A stretch of DNA of 23,300 bases from an uncultured Christensenella sp. (lineage in GTDB: Bacteria > Bacillota > Clostridia > Christensenellales > Pumilibacteraceae), in the NCBI GenBank assembly GCA_910585055.1, contig CAJUBY010000024.1, forward strand, positions 1 through 23,300, written 5' to 3'. Below the pieces are notes generated by a model that saw nothing but the letters and a program-made list of their open reading frames with translations, did no database searches and was not told the DNA's origin. The position numbers and the translations under genes are program-made. Below, in pieces: positions 22,877-23,300 of the stretch; position 1 is the stretch's first letter, and each line of letters begins with the position of its first letter.

Positions 22877-22923
22877 AAATAGCGCACCGCTTTGTTGCAA
22901 AGTGTGTGCGCTGTACTTTTTTT
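22877..22923. terminator. Terminator of the DUF5714-type gene, probably bidirectional
   Basis: An outer 7-bp stem AGCGCAC/GTGCGCT (22881-22887 and 22906-22912) encloses an inner 5-bp stem CTTTG/CAAAG (22890-22894 and 22898-22902). On the minus strand T-rich ATTTGTTTGTTT follows, and on the plus strand seven T follow after four bases. It lies about 60 bases beyond the minus-strand stop at 22974. Confidence 0.75.
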
Positions 22924-22973
22924 CGTATTTGTAACGTTAAATCGAAATCCGGCGTTGAATACGGTATGCTTAC

Positions 22974-23300
22974 TTAAATCTTATTTGCAAAAAACGGACA
23001 CTTAATTCCCAAGCACTGTTTGTTCTGTTGCGAGAACTCGCAAACAATATCGCCGGCGTCCATTTCGATACCGTATTTTTCTTTTACGAATTTTACCCCG
23101 TATGCAAGCGACAAAAATGCGTTTCTCTTACAGCATCTCGCCCCTCCGATCTTGCTCATTTCGGAAAGGACCGCGGAAGTGAATTCCATGTTGTCTTTAT
23201 AATATTCGTCTGTGCTTAACGGACTTGTCTTGTGTATTATAGACAGGACCGCCGCGACGGACGCCGTCGAACCGCAAACGCCCCAATAAGCGCACATCGC
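22974..23300 (-). CDS. DUF5714-type cysteine-rich protein (5' part probably beyond right edge)
   Basis: The visible part holds 107 residues from an ATG at 23297, and the frame stays open to the window edge, so the real start may lie outside. Conserved-looking cysteines are CAYWGVCGS near the beginning, GGARCCKRNAF in the middle and CEFSQQNKQCLGIKCPFF at the end. This pattern (a CG-C opening, RCCKR, and a closing cysteine cluster) is the one I know from DUF5714, a domain found alone or fused to methyltransferase-like or radical-SAM-related proteins in anaerobes. Metal or Fe-S binding is suggested by the cysteines but not shown. It ends before a strong terminator and is a host-type gene that marks the right border of the phage cassette. 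Confidence 0.7.
   Translation of the reverse strand, partial: AMCAYWGVCGSTASVAAVLSIIHKTSPLSTDEYYKDNMEFTSAVLSEMSKIGGARCCKRNAFLSLAYGVKFVKEKYGIEMDAGDIVCEFSQQNKQCLGIKCPFFANKI

Overview
Host and gene style. The window looks like a chromosome segment of a Bacillota (Clostridia-type) bacterium. Almost every gene has a GGAG-type ribosome binding site, the promoters are of the TTGACA/TATAAT kind, and the holins (phi-LC3 and BhlA/UviB types) and MscL are of Gram-positive type. A Christensenellales-like host is my guess from the style of the SH3-like membrane protein. That is inference, not proof. No tRNA, rRNA, CRISPR array or insertion sequence was seen. Nearly everything is on the minus strand, so read right to left for transcription order.

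Layout, left to right. (1) 1-1257: the front part of a secreted lipoprotein gene that runs off the left edge. Its promoter has a run of 12 G between the -35 and -10 boxes, the classic layout of a phase-variable promoter. (2) 1612-4589: a PhnP-like metallo-beta-lactamase-fold hydrolase and a family 3 glycoside hydrolase with a strong promoter. (3) 4661-5697: a two-gene operon of a small coiled-coil protein and MscL with an unusually long cytoplasmic tail. (4) 5716-11271: a three-gene operon holding a whole phosphorelay: membrane hybrid histidine kinase, a REC-HD-GYP-PAS-GGDEF cyclic-di-GMP enzyme, and a free-standing HPt protein. (5) 11400-22793: a compact phage virion cassette of 14 minus-strand genes, from terminase to holin, with a candidate late regulator at its head and one plus-strand SH3-like membrane protein inserted between regulator and terminase. 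(6) 22827-23300: tandem terminators and part of a DUF5714-type cysteine-rich protein.

How the parts may work together. In the phosphorelay, the kinase should autophosphorylate on signal, pass phosphate to its receiver domains, then through HPt to the receiver of the cyclic-di-GMP enzyme, setting the balance of synthesis and breakdown. The phage cassette has P22-like gene order (terminase, portal, scaffold-like, coat, connector, beta-propeller tail hub, coiled coil, holins). Its terminase keeps all ATPase and nuclease residues. Yet it has no integrase, repressor, replication gene, tail fibre or endolysin in the window, and host-type genes with their own promoters and terminators lie on both sides. 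All its frames are open and tightly coupled. This fits either a trimmed prophage or a domesticated DNA-packaging particle such as a gene transfer agent. It is the most notable element of the window.
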